The position numbers and the translations under genes were made by a program. Under the pieces are notes generated by a model that saw nothing but the letters and a program-made list of their open reading frames with translations, was not told where the DNA came from and ran no database searches. This document shows, in pieces, positions 38,680 to 40,537 of a stretch of DNA of 40,537 bases. Numbering within the stretch: position 1 is the stretch's first letter; the number at the start of each line of letters is the position of its first letter. This stretch comes from Clostridiales bacterium (GTDB lineage: Bacteria; Bacillota; Clostridia; Lachnospirales; Lachnospiraceae), in assembly GCA_012519905.1 (NCBI GenBank), contig JAAYPG010000052.1, positions 1 to 40,537 on the forward strand. The letters run 5' to 3'.

Positions 38680-38722
38680 ATTACTCGGTAATAAATATAT
38701 CACTCCATGATAAAATTGTCAA
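38680..38722 (-). promoter_or_regulatory. Promoter and candidate operator of the rrf2-nifS-nifU-mnmA operon
   Basis: TTGACA (38717-38722), 17-nt spacer, TATATT (38694-38699); palindrome ATTACTCGGTAAT (38680-38692) over the predicted start site. Confidence 0.68.
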
Positions 38723-38799
38723 CAATAAAATGTGTTATTCATAAGTTTTTACCAATCCAAATATATTTAATAAAGATATGACAATCGAGGTAGTTAAAT

Positions 38800-40377
38800 T
38801 TGAAGGTAAAACAAGCAGCTATAGCAGGTAGCAGGCATATAGGCAGAAGTAATATCCTTAAAGGAACATTAATTCTTACTCTTGCGGGATTTGCCACTAG
38901 AGTGATAGGTTTTTTGTATAAAATATTCTTATCTAAGGTTATGGGAACAGAATGGCTAGGGATATATCAGCTGGTATTCCCTGTCTATGGTATAGCATTC
39001 ACTATCTATGCCACAGGGATTCAAACTGCCATTTCCAGGCTAATTGCCGCTGAAATGGGTAGAAGAAATCATAAAAACATTGGGAAGATTTTAAGGTCCG
39101 GTATACTTCTTTCTATTTCGATAGCATTAATATTGTCTTTCCTTTTATATAAGTTTTCAGACACAGTTGCACTACACTTTTTGCTGGAGCCTAGGAGTGC
39201 CTCTTCTTTAAGAATATTGGCTCTTGTATTCCCTTTCTGTGGCATAACCTCATGTATAAATGGCTATTATTACGGATTAAAAAAAGCCGGAGTTCCGGCT
39301 TCAACACAGCTGATAGAACAGATAATTCGTGTTATTGTAGTATATACTGCTGCCTTTACAGTGGGCAAGGATAATTTTAGGGTAACATGTGAGATGGCTG
39401 TAATAGGACTAGTTATCGGAGAAATTGCTTCCAGTCTATATAATTTCATATCAATATTCATTACAAAGTCACCAAAAGATATGTTATATCTCGGTCCTAA
39501 TCTTTCAGCTGTAACCCTAAGGAGAAGGCAAATATTAAAAAACATCCTTACCCTTAGTATTCCCTTATCTACCAACCGTCTGCTAATAAATATCCTCCAT
39601 AGTGTAGAGGCTGTACTTATACCAACTATGCTTCGTAGGTCGGGACTTAACACAGCTGAGGCATTAAGCACCTATGGAACCTTAGTGGGTATGTCTATAC
39701 CATTTATTATGTTTCCAACAGCAGTAATAAATTCATTGGCTGTACTTCTTCTTCCTACAGTATCCGAGGCACAGGCTATGGATAACAATGATATGATCGG
39801 AAGGACAACTTCCGTCTCTATAAAATACAGCTTAATAATAGGTATAATGAGCACAGGTATATTTTTATTGTTTGGCAACAACCTAGGAATCAGTATATTT
39901 AATAGCGAGGAAGCAGGAAGGTATCTCATAGTATTAGCCTGGATTTGTCCTCTAATATACATAGCCACCACCTTAGGAAGTATAATAAATGGACTTGGCA
40001 AGGCTCATATTACCTTCATAAATTCTATCGTCGGTACAATTGCTAAGATTGTTATAATTATTATACTTATACCTCATAGAGGTATAGATGGATATCTTAT
40101 TGCGTTACTAATTGGTCAGCTTATTATAACCATCATGGATTCTATCCATATCATAAGAAATATTCCTTTTCAATTTGATGCGGTAAACAGTTTGCTCAAA
40201 CCAGGAATTATCGTAGCCATGTCAGGTTTCATACTAAAGAGTATCTATGAATATTTGCATAAAATCACTCATTTACATCAAGCGGTTTTTCTTCTATTAT
40301 TTTGTTTTATCTTCTGCATCGTATGCTTAATTCTTTTTATTATAACAGACACAATCTCAAAAAAAGATTTTAAGTAA
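38800..40377 (+). CDS. Polysaccharide biosynthesis/SpoVB-like MOP-superfamily flippase
   Basis: 525 aa, TTG start; LKGTLILTLAGFATRVIGFLYKIFLSKVMGTEWLGIYQLVFPVYGIAFTIYATGIQTAISRLIAAEMG; many TM segments. Confidence 0.88.
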   Translation: MKVKQAAIAGSRHIGRSNILKGTLILTLAGFATRVIGFLYKIFLSKVMGTEWLGIYQLVFPVYGIAFTIYATGIQTAISRLIAAEMGRRNHKNIGKILRSGILLSISIALILSFLLYKFSDTVALHFLLEPRSASSLRILALVFPFCGITSCINGYYYGLKKAGVPASTQLIEQIIRVIVVYTAAFTVGKDNFRVTCEMAVIGLVIGEIASSLYNFISIFITKSPKDMLYLGPNLSAVTLRRRQILKNILTLSIPLSTNRLLINILHSVEAVLIPTMLRRSGLNTAEALSTYGTLVGMSIPFIMFPTAVINSLAVLLLPTVSEAQAMDNNDMIGRTTSVSIKYSLIIGIMSTGIFLLFGNNLGISIFNSEEAGRYLIVLAWICPLIYIATTLGSIINGLGKAHITFINSIVGTIAKIVIIIILIPHRGIDGYLIALLIGQLIITIMDSIHIIRNIPFQFDAVNSLLKPGIIVAMSGFILKSIYEYLHKITHLHQAVFLLLFCFIFCIVCLILFIITDTISKKDFK

Positions 40378-40391
40378 AATAAAGTTCCTAC

Positions 40392-40537
40392 TTATAACTT
40401 GTAAGGGGTTACTTGATATACATAATAATTCAACCAGTTCGTATACATGGTATTAGCATGAGCCCGCCATGTAAGATTCGGCCGTTCCTCTGAACCATCT
40501 GGGCTATAATAGTTTACAGGTGGTTCAATATCCAATC
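40392..40537 (-). CDS. metA: Homoserine O-succinyltransferase/acetyltransferase, C-terminal fragment (N-terminus beyond window)
   Basis: Reverse-strand translation LDIEPPVNYYSPDGSEERPNLTWRAHANTMYTNWLNYYVYQVTPYKL*, matching the remembered MetA C-terminus (WR-H-N-L--NWLNYYVYQ-TPY-L). Confidence 0.88.
   Translation of the reverse strand, partial: LDIEPPVNYYSPDGSEERPNLTWRAHANTMYTNWLNYYVYQVTPYKL

Overview
AT-rich Gram-positive (Clostridia/Lachnospiraceae-like) chromosomal window, mostly ordinary housekeeping genes plus one unusual locus. (1) 1-12797 (-): a nine-gene cluster with two solute-binding protein/two-permease sets, one SBP carrying N-terminal carbohydrate-binding-like domains. Between the sets lie a large DUF5696-like lipoprotein (possible surface glycosidase), a YIP1-family membrane protein and an NHL-propeller/TPR membrane protein. 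No ATPase or regulator is visible. I regard it as the best candidate for a poorly described glycan uptake/processing system. (2) 13137-25258: queA, a small membrane protein, pyrEDK, yjbQ, an ABC-2 exporter, a frameshifted zinc-ribbon/DUF3298 gene, a cyclophilin, then pyrF, pyrC and a DUF815 ATPase. (3) 25317-40537: argS, a CheX-like/CheY pair, a PspC/DUF4097/DUF1700/PadR envelope module, an SH3-NlpC/P60 protein, rqcH, a PHP phosphatase, mnmA, nifU, nifS, an Rrf2 regulator, a SpoVB-like flippase, and the metA C-terminus at the edge. Non-coding signals: two ~190-bp inverted-repeat elements (about 9 mismatches in a 185-nt core, opposite orientations), a 49-bp tandem repeat carrying Shine-Dalgarno hairpins between pyrC and pyrF, and several promoters with operator-like repeats. 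All family names come from reading translations, not from database searches.
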